Shown: positions 1 to 12,784 of the stretch, one piece after another
Layout: every line of letters starts with the position of its first letter
Numbering within the stretch: the first letter of the stretch is position 1
DNA from: Sorghum bicolor
Lineage: Eukaryota > Streptophyta > Magnoliopsida > Poales > Poaceae
Reading direction: 5' to 3'
Assembly (NCBI RefSeq): GCF_000003195.3
Contig: NC_012873.2
Coordinates: 44,842,561 to 44,906,560 of the forward strand
Length of the DNA: 64,000 bases
The notes under the pieces: generated by a model
What the model saw: only the letters and a program-made list of their open reading frames with translations
What the model was told of the DNA's origin: nothing
The model's database searches: none
Program-made: the position numbers and the translations under genes

Positions 1-299
1 GTGTTGGAAGGATGTCGGGAAGGGTTTTTAGAAACTAATAAAAAAACAAATTACATAGCTCGTCAGGAAACTGCAAGACAAATTTATTAAGCATAATTAA
101 TCTGTCATTAGCATATGTGGGTTACTGTAGCACTTAAGGTTAATCATGGAGTAACTAGGCTTAAAAGATTCGTCTCGCGATTCTTAACTAAACTGTGTAA
201 TTAGTTTATTTTTTTATCTACATTTAATGTTTCATGTATGTGTCTAAAGATTCGATGGGATGGATGAAAAAATTTTGGGTAGGAAACTAAACAGGGCCT
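1..299. mobile_element. Tourist/Harbinger-like MITE, cut by window start
   Basis: AT-rich non-coding element without ORF, lying in an intron of the phosphatase gene. Its right end reads AACTAAACAGGGCCT, and the body carries AAAGATTCGTCTCGCGATTC and GCTACTGTAGCACTT-like blocks, both hallmarks of a very common grass MITE with GGCCTTGTTTAG-type termini. The left terminus is outside or at the window edge, so the terminal inverted repeat cannot be fully checked. A TAA/TTA duplication is plausible at the right end. It ends about 130 bp upstream of the splice acceptor of the first visible exon. Confidence 0.7.
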
Positions 300-431
300 A
301 AATTATTAGTCACTGTACTGGATTGATTACACTAGCATAACCTAAATTGCAATAATTTTTTTTAATTTTTTAGTGATATCCTGAAGCACTTATTATAGTG
401 ATCTTATCTAGTTAACTTTTATTTGTCTTAG

Positions 432-2010
432 GTTATGATAGTAGTGAGAAAAGGCGCATTCCAGCCTGGTGCGACAGAATTCTATATCGAGACAGCCGAA
501 CCAGTTCACAGACTGAGTGTTCTTTGGAATGTCCTGTAGTTTGTTCGATATCACTGTAAGTAGTTTGTTGTTTGCTTAATATAATATAATATAATATAAT
601 ATAATATAATATAATATAATATAATATAATATAATATAATATAATATAATATAATATAATATAATATAATATAATATAATATAATATAATATAATATAAT
701 ATAATATAATATAATATAATATAATATAATATAATATAATATAATATAATATAATATAATATAATATAATATAATATAATATAATATAATATAATATAAT
801 ATAATATAATATAATATAATATAATATAATATAATATAATATAATATAATATAATATAATATAATATAATATAATATAATATAATATAATATAATATAAT
901 ATAATATAATATAATATAATATATGATAATATATGATATAATATAATATAATATAATATAATATAATATAATATAATATAATATAATATAATATAATATA
1001 ATATATGATATGATATGATATGATATGATGTTGTTAATTAATTTGCAATGCCTGGTATTCATTTTTTTTAGGTACGACTCTTGTATGGAAGCAACGGACA
1101 GTGATCACAAGCCTGTAAAATGTGTGTTCAATTTGGATATTGCTCGTGTTGACAAACAAACAATGAGGCAGAAATATGGAGAACTAATGACTTCAAATAA
1201 GGAAGTGCTGGACTCACTTCAGGGCTTGGAGCCTTTTCCTGAAGTAAATATCAGCACTAATAACATCATTCTGCAAGATCAAAACCCTTCTGTTGTGAAG
1301 CTACATAACAGAAGTACAAAAGAGTTGGCTTGTTTTGAGATCATTGGTCAGACATCAAACTCATCTGGCACATCAGGTTTCCCTTCTTGGCTGAAGGTAG
1401 GTTACTGCTCTGTCTTCTCTCCTTGTCCTATGCTAAGGTACTCCATTTGAACATAGTTTAGCTATAGCCTTGGGACATGAACTATACACAGATGACTGCC
1501 GTTTATGTAGGCACATATCAGAAAGTGTTGTTAGCTATGCTCAACCAAGATGGTGGAAAGATAAAGTTTACTGAATGTGAATCTGCAAGTCTCATTCTGT
1601 TGAGTTTTCAATTACATATATCTAGCATATCACTGAAATGATAATAGATACTCTAATACTATAAGATTGTTTTGCTAATTAAGATTTGTTCGATACCATG
1701 ACCTTAATTGTTTGAGAACTGAAAGAGTACGCGGTAACCACAGGTTTCTCCGGCAGTCGGTATAATCTCTCCTGGACAATCAGTAGAAGTGGCATTGCAA
1801 CATGGACAAATACGAAGTCAAGATTATCTTACTGGGACTTCAGGGAATAGTTCTGGGGACGAGCAAGAAAAGGTTACAACGCTGTTGGTGACAATAACCG
1901 GAGTGGACTCGACAGCTGGGAGATATTACAAGATACAAGTACAGCACCGGAGCCGCAGGGAGACATTTCCATCAAGAGGTTATAACTTTGCGGATCGATT
2001 CTTTGGTTGA
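432..2010 (+). CDS. FRA3-like: Inositol polyphosphate 5-phosphatase (WD40/FRA3-type), C-terminal exons
   Basis: Three exons can be read: 432-555, 1072-1396 and 1744-2010 (stop TGA 2008-2010), with GT...AG introns 556-1071 and 1397-1743; phases join cleanly (the codon at the first junction is CT|G). Exon 1 carries the catalytic motif [14 protein letters not shown]. Exon 2 begins [17 protein letters not shown], containing the second signature SDHKPV. These two motifs define the Mg-dependent 5-phosphatase domain that removes the 5-phosphate from inositol phosphates and phosphoinositides. The tail ([17 protein letters not shown], then [10 protein letters not shown]) resembles the C-terminal extension of plant WD40-containing 5PTases such as FRA3. 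The N-terminal WD40 part, start codon and promoter lie upstream of the window. No frame break is seen, so the gene may be functional. Orthology to FRA3 rather than a paralogue is not proven. Confidence 0.85.
577..1030. repeat. Pentanucleotide microsatellite (TATAA)n in an intron
   Basis: About 345 bp (577-921) is a perfect run of the 5-mer ATAAT, about 69 units. It is followed by ATATG-type interruptions, a second pure run to about 1003, and a terminal ATATG run to about 1029. It occupies most of the 516-bp intron 556-1071 and ends about 40 bp before the acceptor AG at 1070-1071. The long Tyr/Ile-rich reverse-strand ORF here is only this repeat translated. Confidence 0.97.
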
Positions 2011-2330
2011 GCACTTTTGTGAAGCTGGTTTGGTTTGTGAACCAGAGAATTCAGAAGTACTGGGCGAATGATGTTGATGTAACATAGACGATTTTTCTTT
2101 TCAGTTAAATGTGCATAGAGATTTGCATGTTGTAGAACAAAAATTCTATCGTGTGAGTGACGAAAAAAACATGGATTTGAGGAATTGGAATTTATTAATA
2201 TTGTCGGAAAGAGCAAAATATACAGTGCACGAGTACAGCGATCTAGACTGCAGTCTGCAAAGCTGATATTTTCCAAAGGACTCGCTCGATCAGAAATAAA
2301 CATAGTTGGCATGGAACACTGAGCCGCAGG
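2011..2330 (+). other. Probable 3' UTR and gene end
   Basis: Non-repetitive sequence directly after the phosphatase stop codon. AT-rich stretches around 2090-2220 could hold the polyadenylation region, but no canonical AATAAA is obvious. The only ORF here is a reverse-strand shadow with no recognisable domain. Confidence 0.45.
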
Positions 2331-2842
2331 ATCAGGAAAATGCTCCGACGATCGTTATGGCCACATTCAATCCTGCAGCGGATGCATGGCAGCAGCCTCA
2401 CAAGATAGGCTTGAAAATGGTCCTAGTTAATAGATAAACAGGGGCTTATCCACAGGATCAGTGATCTAATTACATGAACACCAACTACTTTAATGTTGAT
2501 CAATGGAGACTAACCGTAATCATGAGTCGGGTCGTCACCCATGGGTAGTGGAAGCAGAGATCGTTAAGACCGACTGTAAGCGCTTCATGTGCACTCACCT
2601 AGCGCAAGGCAGTTGTCGACGCCGCCTCCTGAACGCCGATGAAGGAGCAGAGACGGCACAACGGCGTCGGTGGTGGTCTTCAGGCTGATCCGGCATCCTA
2701 AGGATCGGTGAGTTAGTTTGGAAATGAGTGGACACTGGACACTCTTGTGCATGCATTGGCCCGCACAAGTAACAGTCCCCTTTTATATCTAGTGACGCTT
2801 ACACGGGGCCTATAACCTTGGGTTGTTAGGGGCACTGTTGGA
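2331..2842. other. Intergenic, nothing recognised
   Basis: Low-copy-looking sequence with a moderately GC-rich patch at about 2560-2700. No ORF with a recognisable domain, no terminal repeats and no splice-consistent exon were found. The 61-codon plus-strand ORF at 2503-2688 has no support. Confidence 0.4.
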
Positions 2843-2960
2843 GCATGTTCGCTGGTCTAAAAAGTCATGGTTAAAAATACTCCTTTGCTGATTTATTATG
2901 AAAAAAAAACATTATTGGTTGGCAGAAAAAATATGACTTATAAGACAAGCGGACAGGGGC
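2843..2960. mobile_element. Short hAT-type grass MITE
   Basis: About 118 bp with inverted termini: left GCATGTTCGCTGGTCT, right AGACAAGCGGACAGGGGC. The interior holds TTTGCTGATTTATTATG and GGTTGGCAGAAAAAATATG. This matches the widespread grass MITE with GTTCGCTTG-type ends and internal 'GCTGATTTGTTG / GTTGGCTGAAAAA' blocks. No clear 8-bp target duplication is seen, so the ends may be eroded. Confidence 0.6.
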
Positions 2961-3463
2961 AACGTGCTCCCCTTAGACTCGGCATGCAAGGATCTGGGCA
3001 TTGGCCCGTCTCCTCCAAAGTCAGAGATCACTTTTCCAACATTAGTGTCAAAGATCATAAACCATAGAGTAACCTTTTCCCCTAAATGTGTTGAATGTGT
3101 AGGAGATTTGTACTTAAATTTTAAGGTCAAATACCACTAAAAGGTGATGTACCAATTAAAATTTGACACATTTTGAAGGTGGTCATCGGGAGCGTAGTTG
3201 GACTTTGGCATAAAAAGAATACCAATTGAATACCATATGTCATGATCCTAAACTAATAAATCATGTAGGTTGCTCATGGATAAGAGTGATCATAAGGAAA
3301 CCTATCATATATGATTTACGTAGTGCATGCACAACAAGAATTCTAAACTCGCTCATACAAATCTAGACAAGAATATGAACGAGACGCTAATTGAAATTCA
3401 TGAAACATGGGTGGAGAATTGGGGTCCATTGTCTGTACTAAACCCTCTTGACAATTATTTGAT
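2961..3463. other. Intergenic, nothing recognised
   Basis: AT-rich unique-looking DNA. Short ORFs on both strands have no domain-like content. It separates the MITE from a tandem duplication and the copia remnant. Confidence 0.35.
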
Positions 3464-3603
3464 CCAATATGGTGTACACCATGGCATACGTCTCAGCTTT
3501 GTCAAGTCTTCAAATTCCCTGAAGTCTAGTTGGCCAATATGGTGTACACCATGACATACGTCTCAGCTTTGTCAAGTCTTCAAATTCCCTCAAGTCTAGT
3601 TGG
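3464..3603. repeat. 70-bp tandem duplication (two copies)
   Basis: Units 3464-3533 and 3534-3603 both start CCAATATGGTGTACACCATG and end AAGTCTAGTTGG. They differ at two positions by eye (ggc/gac and ctg/ctc). The unit reads on from the copia gag remnant at its right, so it is probably a local duplication within that remnant. Confidence 0.93.
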
Positions 3604-5679
3604 ACTTCTACTTCTCCTTTGGGAACCAAACCTTTTTTGTGCTTGTTTGAAAGGATTCCCTTTGGCACCCAAATTGGTTTGGCTCATCCATTGTTGTCTT
3701 GTTTGTTGATCTTAAGAGCCACCACCTTTTGATCCTTCCGCTTCAGCAAATATGTGTGGTGGACTTTCTTGTCAACCTTGGTGTAGGTGTTGGAGAGCTT
3801 CTTTTGTTTTTTCTCTTTCTTCTTTTCTCCCCATTTCACATTGCACCTTGCCCTTCCTTGTAGCACAAGTAGCAAACTTTGCTCCCTCATCAAGCTTCTT
3901 CATGTCTTCTTGCCTCTTTCAATGCAACCAAGGCCTTGGTGTGGCGGTCCATTTCTTGCTTGAGGAGCTCATTCTCCATCGCAACTTCGTCAGTCCATGA
4001 ATCTACAATAAATTTGTCAACACAAGACTTGTTGCCCATGGGTGAGTCTAAATCAATGCAAGAAGTAGAGGCAACTATTTTTTAGTTATCTCAAAAGGTG
4101 ATCTTTTAGGTGTTTTAGGGGTAATTGAATTAGCTTCAAGTTTTTCAAGTTAATTATAGCTCAACATTATAATCTACAAATGTATCAAGTTTGTTTGCAA
4201 ACTCATCATAGCTTTTAATTGAGCTAGCTAACTTTTGCTTAAGTTCTTTGATTTAGATGGTTGCTTTGTACAAGTTTCTTGTAATTGTTCCACCATATGG
4301 ATCATTGCTCTCGCTTTCTCTTTTAGCTTTACCTTTTGCCATGAGGCTATGCAAAAAGCTCGATGAAGATTTGTATCTACGCCTTTGTGATAGGCCTTTC
4401 TTCACTTGAAGAATCATCCAATGTCTTGATGGTTATGAGGACTTTCCTTTTCCTCTCCTTCCCTTCTTTTTTTAAACTAAAATTGTGGGGAAAGAAACCT
4501 CTGAGCAGATTTGATTAAATAATGCACCCAAGCAACACCAAAGGAAAACAAATACCAACCATTAAGAAGATGGCCACACCCCAACACACATAAGGGAAAA
4601 AAGAAACAAGAGAGAAAGGAAAAAAAACTAAACTAGACCAAACTTAGCTAAAAACAAAACAAAGTAGAACTAAACTAAAGAGAGGATTACATGTTATTTA
4701 ACCATAAAAGGATGGAGTCCTTCTCTTCTTATTTTCCATTAGCTTGGGCTTGTTTGGACATTCTTCCACAAAATACCCAATCTCACCATAATTAAAGCAA
4801 CCCTCCTTTCTTTTGTTGTCTTCTTTGTTTGGTGAACATGATATCTTCAATAGTGATGGGCCCTCCCTTGGATGCATCTTGCAACACCTTCTTCACTCCT
4901 CTAATTAATTCCATGACTTCTTCATTTTCGTAGGATAAAGAGGTGGAAGCTTGCTCTTGATTATCTTTGTCATCTCTTCCTCGTCTTCTTCTTCTTCACT
5001 TGAGCTTGACTTAACTTACTCACCCTTCTTCATCTTCTTGTGCTCATCACATGAGAGAGCAATGCATTGCTTGCTTGATGAAGAGGCTTCTTGACCCATC
5101 TTGTGTGACATTTCAAATGTCACAATCTTGCCAATGAAAAGCACGGGGGTCATGGTGGTCAAGTTCTCCAAGTTGCAGAGGATGGTGATGCTGGAGGCAT
5201 AATTGTCATGTGGTTGCAACAAGATGATCTTCCTCACCACATTTGCATCAGGCACCATGGTTAGACCAATTGCATTGAACTCATTTGCAATTTGATTCAA
5301 ACATGAATACATATCTTTGATGAGCTTATTTGCCAACATTGAAAAAGAATTGTTAGTTTGTTTAACCAAGCAATACTTTTGTTCATGAACATTGCTAGAC
5401 CTGTGAAGCTCTTGTAATTTTATTCATATTTCATTAGCCTTGGTGAGCATGAAAACTTGGCTAGACACATCAATGATTTTTGATCAAAGAGATGCATTTT
5501 AGCATGAGTGTTGAAGTGGATCTCTTTCTTATCATTAGATGCTTCACTCGATGATTCCTTCATCTTCACTCCTTCAAGCCACTTGATGTCTTCTTGTATC
5601 ATCAACTCTTGGCTCGATCTTCACATGTGACGTGGATAACTTGTAGCTTCACATGGCTTTCATAGTCCATCAACCTTAG
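3604..5679 (-). pseudogene. Decayed Ty1/copia gag (UBN2 type)
   Basis: Reading the minus strand from about 5650 to 3604, fragments of one UBN2-type copia Gag appear in order. First is an N-terminal HFNTHA block near 5490-5520. Next comes the core helix segment (YSCLNQIANEFNAIGL..VVRKIILLQPHDNYAS; minus 5016-5369). Then a degenerate CCHC knuckle lies at about 4740-4800, where CFNYGEIGYFVEEC has lost the second Cys to Tyr. Further on are a lysine-rich stretch and a VDKFIVDS/ENELLKQE coiled-coil-like segment (about 3900-4030). Frameshifts and stops break every part and no pol is found downstream. In active elements this protein forms the virus-like particle. The region is interrupted on its right by copia solo LTR I. 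Confidence 0.75.
5675..5679. repeat. TSD CTTAG, left, of copia solo LTR I
   Basis: CTTAG directly before TGAAGGGTCG; the identical pentamer follows the other LTR end at 45123-45127, 39 kb away. Confidence 0.85.
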
Positions 5680-7412
5680 TGAAGGGTCGAGATGATAGAC
5701 TAGAGGGGGTGAATAGTCCTTCCTAAAAACTTAATTGCATTGACTAACTGAAACAAGCGTGGAATTAAAACTATCGGTCTACCCAAGACTACACCCTTCT
5801 AACTAAGTTCATAAGGATCCTAAACAAGAAACTAAGGTGCCGAGCTAGCAAGAGCTCTCCTAACCAATTCTAGCTTACAAGGTCACACAACCTATGCAAC
5901 TAGTACTTTAAGCAAACCGAGGAGTACCTGCACAATCTAGTGATGCATAGCGCATACAGCCTAAGCTCACTAGCAATGCTCAATAACAAGGCTACACAAG
6001 CCAAATTAGATAGTGCAAATAACTTAGGTACACAAACTAAGTAATGTGACTAACAAGATTACACAAACCAAATTTGTCATACAAGGGAGCTACTTCTAGC
6101 TACACAAGTAAGAAGGTAACTATCAAGCTACACAAGCTAAACTAGTTACAAGAGCAACTACACAAGAACTATATATAGAATGTAAATACAAGCTTGTGTA
6201 TGGCGAATGCAAACCACCAAGAAGAGTAGACAATGTTGACATAGTGATTTTTACTGAGGTTCACTTGGTTGTCACCAAGCTAATTCCTCGTTGAGACAAG
6301 CTCCAAGGTTATCGCCAGTCCTCAGGCTAGTGGTGATCCCAAGTCACACTCTCCCACATGGAGTGCTTACCATAAGCTCTAGCACTTGACCTGGCCAGAC
6401 CACTTGTCGCTCTTCGTGTCTCGCTATACTAGAGTTGCTCTTCGTGATCCCCATGGGGTGAGCACAGTCCCCCTAACAAGTCTTCTCTAAAACCACGAAC
6501 AATCTTTTTGCGTGCTTCGACGAAGTCACAAGTCACCAAGCCATCTAGGAGGTGGCAAACTCCAAGAGTAACAAGCACCACTAGCTTGCAACACGACCAC
6601 CTAGTGCCACTCGAAGCAATCTCTCAATGCAATTGCACTAGAATCACTTACTCGCTATTGATATGCAATCTAGCAAGCACAAGTGAGTTAGAGGGCTCCT
6701 AAGTACTCTCAAGCAAGGACACAAAGTCCCCCAAGGTGCTCCACCTCAGTCTTGCCTAAGACACCCTTCTATTTATAGCCCCAAGGGCTAAATTAGCTGT
6801 TGCCCCTTCACTAGGCAAAATGTGTGTGCACCAGACGCTCTGGTGCAATGCACCTGACGCTGCAGCCAGTGTTCGGTGCTCACAAAGTTGTCATGTGTCA
6901 CTAGCCATTTGAATTTAGCCATTGCCACCGATGGCCAACTCGCACACGCGCTTGACATGGTCACACCGAACACTTCGGTGCCACACACCGGACACTGGGC
7001 CTTGAGTGTTTGATGCAACTTAGAGAGGTTCCAAACAGAAAAAATTGTCACTAGACACACCGGTGGGGTACCACCTAACACAACCAGCTTTCAGTGCCAA
7101 CGACACCTCCTCCATGCGCTTGCAAACTTTGCTAAAGTCACTAAGCACCTAACGCTGGACAGTGCATGGCCAGTGCTTGGTGCAAAACCATCGGATGTGC
7201 TGGTGCACCAAACTTTGTGCTAAAATGCCCAATAGGCACCTGACACTAGCCCAGCGTCCGGTGCTATTCTGGCTAGCGTCTGGTGTGTGTTTCTCAGTGA
7301 GAATCACTCCCGTGACTTCATCAAATCCTACTGAGCAAGCTCAGTAGGAGGAAGATGGAGTCTCCACACATCTCTACCTCTCAAACTTCACCTCCTTTGT
7401 AAATGTGCCAAC

Positions 7413-7417
7413 ACCAC
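7413..7417. repeat. TSD ACCAC, left, of gypsy-type solo LTR
   Basis: ACCAC before TATTGATGG; matched by ACCAC at 44446-44450 directly after the ...GCCAACA end. Confidence 0.8.
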
Positions 7418-7825
7418 TATTGATGGTAGTTAAAAAATATTATAAACCATCAACCTTTCTCACTTAAATAATGAATATGATATTTTAGGAGGTTATTACT
7501 AACAATTTCCACGAGTTTTGGTGAATTTATATTTTTCTCAGGGATATTTTAGAAAGAATACCAAGGAGAATCAAAACATTAAAAATGATTAAACTTAATC
7601 ATGATGAAAAGTACATTAGAATACTCTATAAGACCCTAGAAGACACCACATCAAAGCGAAGGCTGAGAATGTGACATGTGGGGCCGATTAGCCCCACACT
7701 CATGCCGATCGGCCATCTATCTAGGGTTTTGGTGATGCCCTTGTGGAGTATTCTTTCACCACCTTCTATGATGCATCTCAATCATATTTTAAAGTTGGTT
7801 TGATCCAAGGGCTCACATTGATTCC

Positions 7826-7830
7826 CTAGG
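7826..7830. repeat. TSD CTAGG, left, of copia solo LTR II
   Basis: CTAGG before TGAAGGGCCG; matched by CTAGG at 36016-36020 after ...GACCTTTCA. Confidence 0.85.
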
Positions 7831-9073
7831 TGAAGGGCCGAGATGGCGGACTAGAGAGGGGTGAATAGTCATTTCTAAAACTTATCACACTGGCTAACCA
7901 AAATAAGTGCAGAATTAAAACTATGGGTCTAGCCAAGACTACACCCCTCTATCTAAGTTCTCTAGCACCTTGTAAAAGATCCTAAACAAGCAAACAAGGT
8001 GCTGCCTTAGCAAGAGCTCACCTAACTAATTCTAGAAGCAAGGTCACACAAACTTATGCCACTAGTACTTTGCAAACCAGGGAGCTCCTACACAACTAGT
8101 AAGCAAAAGCACAAAACTTCTAAGCTCACTAGCAATGCTCAATAACAAGTCAACCAATGCCAAATTAGAGAGCGCAAATTACTTAGATACACAGACTAAG
8201 CAATGTGACTAACAAGGTTACACGAACCAAATTAGTCACGCAAGGGGACCTACTTCTAGCTACACAAGCAAGAAGGTAACTAGTAAGCTACACAAGCAAA
8301 ACTAGTTACAAGAGCAATTACACAAGCACAAGTATATGAATGTAAAAACAAGCTTGTGTTAGGGACTTGCAAACCAACGGGAAGAACAAAGTTGACATGA
8401 TGATTTTCTCCCAAGGTTCACTTGGTTGCCACCAAGCTACGTCCCCGTTGTGTTGACCAACACTTGATGGTTCGGCGGCTAAGAGGTGTATGATGAACCT
8501 CGTCCTCACTAGGACACCGCAAGAACCTACCCACAAGTGAGGTAGCTCAATGACACACATGATCCAATAGAGTTGCTCTTTGCGATCCCCGCGGGGTGAG
8601 CACCGTACCCCTCACAATCTCTTCTCCGGAGCACCACACAATCTCCTTGCATGCTTCAACGGAGTCACAAGCCACCAAGCTATCTAGGAGGTGGCAACCT
8701 CCAAGAGTAACAAGCACCACCGGCTTGCAACACGAGCATCTAGTGCCACTCGATGCAATCTCTCAATGCAACGCACTAGAATCGCTCACTCACACAATCG
8801 GATGATCACTATCAAGCATATGTGAGTTAGAGGCTTTACTAGTACTCCCCAAGCATGGACACTAAGTACCAAGGGTGCTCAGCACCAGCCAAGGCTGGCC
8901 ACCACTTCTATTTAGAGCCCTAAGGGCTAAACTAGCCGTTGTCCCTTCACTGGGCAAAAGTCGGGGGCATCGGACTCACTGTAGGGAGCCACCGGACGCT
9001 GGAATAGTGCATCCGGTGCTCTAGAAATAGCCACGTGTCACTAGCCGTTTGAACTTGACCGTTGCCACCAATG

Positions 9074-9078
9074 GCTAA
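9074..9078. repeat. TSD GCTAA, left, of gypsy element 9079-13215
   Basis: GCTAA before TGTTGACATT and again at 13216-13220 after CCGTCAACA. The uninterrupted copia LTR I has continuous related sequence at about 6920-6945. Confidence 0.9.
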
Positions 9079-10558
9079 TGTTGACATTTGTTAAGTGCAA
9101 TAAGAATAAGAAAAATTCCGCAAGCGCACAGAACATCATCGTAGCATTTTACCGGGAGTATTCCAGGTATCGTTATTTATATTTTACTACTGGGAAGCTA
9201 AGGTCAAAGAATCTGATAACTTACTATCATGCTCTACTAATTTAATAAACCAACTAGACTAAAGTAGGGGTAAATGATATATGATAGGTAATAATATAAA
9301 AGTGAGAATTCTATGATAAATGCGTAGATAGCCATAGCGGGAGGACAACGGGAGAGACCTGGGTTCCTGTATACTTCTCTATTACTTCAGTTCTATGATA
9401 ACAAAGAATGAATAGATATAGCAATCACATATTAGCACTTTGGGACATCAGAACACCAACCACAGAAAGAGAACTGGAAGGGGGCTGGGAAGCTCTGACT
9501 ACGGTCCTACAAACACCGATCCGAACGAGGTGGAATACGTCGACCGTTAGGGCTGTCACTACCCTAGGGCTACCATAACAATCTGCAGGACTGGGTGCAA
9601 CCTCAGGTAACCTCTAGTATAGACACCACGTCTACACTAACGATTACTACTCTAATTACCATGAATAACTAGAGCACTCGATGCGAACGGAGATCCTATA
9701 ACAAAATATAACAACTACACTACTCGATAATAATAAAGGCATAAAAGTAAATAGAGAAGATAAATATATTAAAGCATAAGTCTTACAATAAATATAAAGA
9801 CATACCAAAACTCTGAAGACTTCTCCAGAACCGAAGCGCAGCTCCGCTCTCCCTAACTTCCTACTAGAACTAATCTACTACATTGGAATGTCTAGCCCTA
9901 ATTCTCTATAGAGGAAAGGTTATCCTTCGAGGGCACCTCTCAACTCTATAATGATGTGTTCTCCTCCAGGGGCCAGGGGCCTTGCTTATATAGCCTCCTC
10001 CTTTGTGCCTTTTTGGTTCAGCAGGCGATGTGGTACTAAACTTTCCACCATATCTCATTAAAATGCACATAGGCCTTAATGGACCAAAATCTGATTTGAG
10101 CCCAATTAATCCCGCACCTCTTTTATGTGGAGTCCTTCTTTTATTAATATCTCATGATTCAGAACTCCAAATATAGCAAATAATATGTGCATTTCGATCA
10201 GCTCGACGAGATCTTTTTAATGGTGTACTCCATTCTGTGATTGGTGCTTATACCAGGGTGGGCGCCTAGGATCAAGGGTAGGCGCCCTGGCCCCGGGCCC
10301 GTCTCGGCTCCACTTCGGTCGAGTTGCTTCTAGAGTCTTCCTGATTATGGAAAAATTACCTCACACATTAATATCTCTATGTAAACCCGACGTGTGGGCC
10401 TTTCCTTCGTATTTCATGATAACCCCCTGCAGAAATAGACAAACACCAAAACTCGTGAAAATCTATCAGATGAAACCCTAAGTCTAGGTGTCGGTTGCAT
10501 TTGGATCCTTTTTCATGATTAGTTGACGGTTAAATGTGAGCATTAAGGACCGTCAACA
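9079..10558 (-). repeat. LTR (3' LTR) of the 9079-13215 element
   Basis: 1480 bp from TGTTGACATT to GACCGTCAACA, followed directly by the reverse-complement polypurine tract AGCTCCCCCAAGCTT (10559-10573). It contains the GC-rich pair GGGCGCC / GGCGCCC at about 10259-10290 that recurs in all LTRs of this group. Confidence 0.85.
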
Positions 10559-12784
10559 AGCTCCCCCAAGCTTAACCTTTGCTCGTCCCTGAGCAAAGAT
10601 GGACTCAAGAGTTTCTACAGTGGTTTCATGCCTTAAAGGTACACATGCGTTCAAACAAGATCTCATCTTTGGGTTAGGGTAAACTGTTAAGATTTAAACT
10701 TACTCATTTTACCTTCCACTATGGGTCTTGCAACCGTCACTTATATTTTGAGCAGTTAAAAGATAGAACGGTCTAGTCAAGCGCCATGTCTCTTGTTCTT
10801 CGATTAACTATAGCTCTAGAGTTTTTGCAGATTTTCAAATAAAACTCAGAGATTCCTTGTATGACTCTCTCTAGTCTCTCTTTTGTGGTATTTCCGGATC
10901 CTTACCAAGGCAGTAATGGTGTATGCCTTCTCTCAAAGTATGTGGTATTTTTGGTATGAGGCATAGTGGTATTGCCTTCTTTCTCACCCTACTCTAATAA
11001 GGTTTTGATATCTGGAGCTCATAGGTGGGAGACAACTAATACATGATTACAAGAAACTTATTGCATAGTCAAACCATGGATCCAGAAGAACAAGTCAATA
11101 AGTCAAATCAAGATGTGCATGTGTGGCAAATGAATGGTGTATGGTGATGATGGTGCTAATGGTGAAAGTCTAATTCTACTTGTTGCTCTTTTGAGGGGAT
11201 ACATACCTTCCTTGCTCTTTTGAAACTTTTTGAGGAGAATGAGATGCTCTATATTTTATTTTTCTTTTCTCTTAGGTGGGTATCTTGTACCCCTAATTCT
11301 ATTGTCGGACACTTGTCCATTTTTACCTCTCGTCTCACCTTTTCTTTTCTTCGAGGTTCCGGGCACTTGCCCATTTTTATTTCCTCGCATTCACTTTTTT
11401 TCAGAGCACTCACCCTCTTGGAATAATGTAGCAAGTGGTAGTAATCAAAATATCTCGAGCATTTATTTCACGGGGAATAACAGGGATAGGATAATATTTT
11501 TGGCTATTCTCTCCCGGATAGGAGTAGAATAATTTTGGGTGAATCTAGCGATGGAAATGAGTGGATGTATGTGGATGCGTACTTCCAGAGTAGATGCAGC
11601 ATGTATGAGTGAACGTGCAAGTGAATCTTAATTTTAACCGCATGACAAGCTCCTAAGGGTCTACGTAGCTTGACCACACTCAATGCTCATAAGCAGTAAA
11701 AAGTAAATGTATGGTTCATAGTCTAATAAGCTTGTATATATGGCTGTGGTAGGATTTTAAACTTTCATCATACAGGAACTCATCATGCAACATTTTAAAG
11801 ATTTTCAAAGATAAAATTCTCTAGAATTCTAGCATCTCTAGGAACAGATAAACAACAGCTCAACCTTCTCATATCATATCTGTTAACGACTTAGACTTTA
11901 GATCAAGTACGCTTCCCACAAGTTCAGGTTTAGAGCAAATCTTAATTAATAACAGTCATGCCTAAACTTGAGAGAGATTTTAATTTTGAGAACTAGTCAT
12001 GGCAGAGCAACTATTCATCATTTCCATGTGAGAGCTTATCATGAGGGTTCATAGCAAACTTTATTTATTTATTTATTTAGCAAACTAAGCAAAGATATAT
12101 ATATATATATATAAGCATAAAATCTTTATTTGGGTTTTTATGATTATGCATCTTTTTATTATTTGAGTAAAGTATAAACGTGAGTAGAACACTTAGCTAG
12201 ATAAATGGGGGTGCTCTCCCCCAAGCTGGATCTTGACGTAATTTTTTCTGATATAGCTAGCAGGTGGCGTAGGTGTATTTGAATGTTGGCAGCACCCTGA
12301 TAGCGATTAGGATATCCTCCGGCTGCTAATCTTCCTTGATCCTTGAATTCTGTGGAGCTCAAATAGACAATAAAGTTTTGTGGAACTGGTTAAGTGTTAG
12401 CATAAAATCTCTTAGCCTTTATCATGTTGTGCTTTCTCTAATAAATATTACTCTCTTTAGTAGGATTATAAAGTTATTTTTATATTTTCATTTTTATAAG
12501 ACAAGCATATATTTATTTTATTTTTACGCCACCATAGCGAATGGGTTTTATGCCACGAGCATACTCACATGGGGCTTAGTGTTTTTAATATTTTTATTTT
12601 CTTTTCAAGATAGCATGATTAACTAACAAGCTATTTAAGGAAAGTAAATAATTTAAGAAAAAAGGGAATGCAGAAAGGATAAATATGGATAACTACCGAT
12701 TTTACCTTTCGATGAGGGTTCAATGTTTTAAGTCTTCTGAACAAGACTTCTCATCGTGTTCATTCTTTAGGTGCGTCATTTGAG

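Noticed and set aside
433..1062. 209-codon reverse-strand ORF with repeated YYIIL
   Set aside because: It is the translation of the pentanucleotide microsatellite; no start context or domain, and the plus strand carries real exons.
3604..7417. Copia gag and adjacent LTR as one element (5' LTR followed by gag)
   Set aside because: The LTR has its own CTTAG duplication with the far end at 45122 and no primer-binding site next to the gag, so it is a later solo LTR insertion.
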